A stretch of DNA of 64,000 nt from Undaria pinnatifida (Eukaryota > Sar > Phaeophyceae > Laminariales > Alariaceae). Below are positions 63,744 to 64,000 of this stretch, piece by piece (position 1 is the first letter of the stretch; each line of letters starts with the position of its first letter). The stretch spans positions 8,929,340-8,993,339 of the forward strand of contig JABAKD010000023.1 in the NCBI GenBank assembly GCA_012845835.1, given 5' to 3'. The translations under genes and the position numbers were made by a program. The notes beneath the pieces were generated by a model. It was not told the origin of the DNA. It made no database searches and saw nothing but the letters and a program-made list of their open reading frames with translations.

Positions 63744-63986
63744 ACGCGTGCTACAATAGAGGTGCACATTTTTTCTGAGGTTCCTCAATTTGGAAGCTTA
63801 GGACCTCTCCCTAAAACTGATTTTGAGAAAAAATATACCGCTGGTCCGGATGAAAATTCCCATGGCCTAGGTACACAAAGAGGATCGTTCAGCAAAAAAA
63901 TATATTTCCGACGATTTTGGGTTAAGGAGCCCCGTCATTCAGAAATCATCTCAGACCAAAAGTGCTACCTGTATCGTAGCATGCTT
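63744..63986 (+). mobile_element. MITE-1 copy
   Basis: ACGCGTGCTACAATAGAGGT to ACCTGTATCGTAGCATGC. A compact (243-bp), well preserved copy with ACGATTTTGGGTTAAGGAGC. Confidence 0.9.
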
Positions 63987-64000
63987 CACTTCTAAGCGCC

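Overview
The window is nuclear DNA of a eukaryote with intron-rich genes. Its three recognisable genes are glutathione S-transferases (GSTs) of the cytosolic sigma-like type, all on the + strand and split into short phase-0 exons by very long introns. The gene style (long introns, GT-AG boundaries), the GST relatedness and the dense short repeats point to a stramenopile, most likely a brown alga. That assignment is inference from general knowledge and was not tested by a search.

Layout. GST-A (its last three exons, 578-4985) enters from the left edge. A gene-poor interval follows (about 5-28.5 kb). It holds a TATAC-rich simple repeat, a tandem satellite interrupted by a 1.0 kb pogo-like element with TA target duplication (8289-9307), weak exon-like fragments at 10-12.3 kb, a decayed Ty1/copia retrotransposon (14.3-15.2 kb), a foldback element, a 750-bp CCACGG array that changes strand in its middle (16.3-17.1 kb), and a recent 460-bp tandem duplication (20.3-21.2 kb). 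GST-B (28599-44507) is complete: six exons, 205 codons from the conserved start or 259 from an upstream in-frame ATG that adds a signal-peptide-like leader. Its introns total about 15 kb and are filled with repeats. GST-C (two exons at 61048-61155 and 62677-62757) runs off the right edge; its first exon was not found.

Repeats dominate. About 40 copies or fragments of one roughly 250-310-bp inverted-repeat element (called MITE-1 here; terminal repeat ACGCGTGCTACGATAGAGGT) are scattered on both strands through introns and spacers. There is also an 80-bp TTAA-targeting element (piggyBac-like), caught once nested inside a MITE-1; a 240-300-bp C-run element (MITE-3), one copy of which ends exactly at the upstream GST-B ATG; a CACTCGCGCGAGTG element (MITE-2) with an expandable inner microsatellite; and a tRNA-derived SINE family with exchangeable heads, a shared 3' domain and a poly-A tail. 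A 39-bp tandem array built from MITE-1 ends begins a few bases after the splice donor of GST-B exon 5.

Function. The GSTs would conjugate or reduce electrophiles and peroxides with glutathione. The cluster appears to have grown by tandem duplication, and broken extra copies of exons 3, 5 and 6 lie inside introns. Apart from the GSTs no gene could be named with confidence. All lengths, copy counts and alignments were made by eye.
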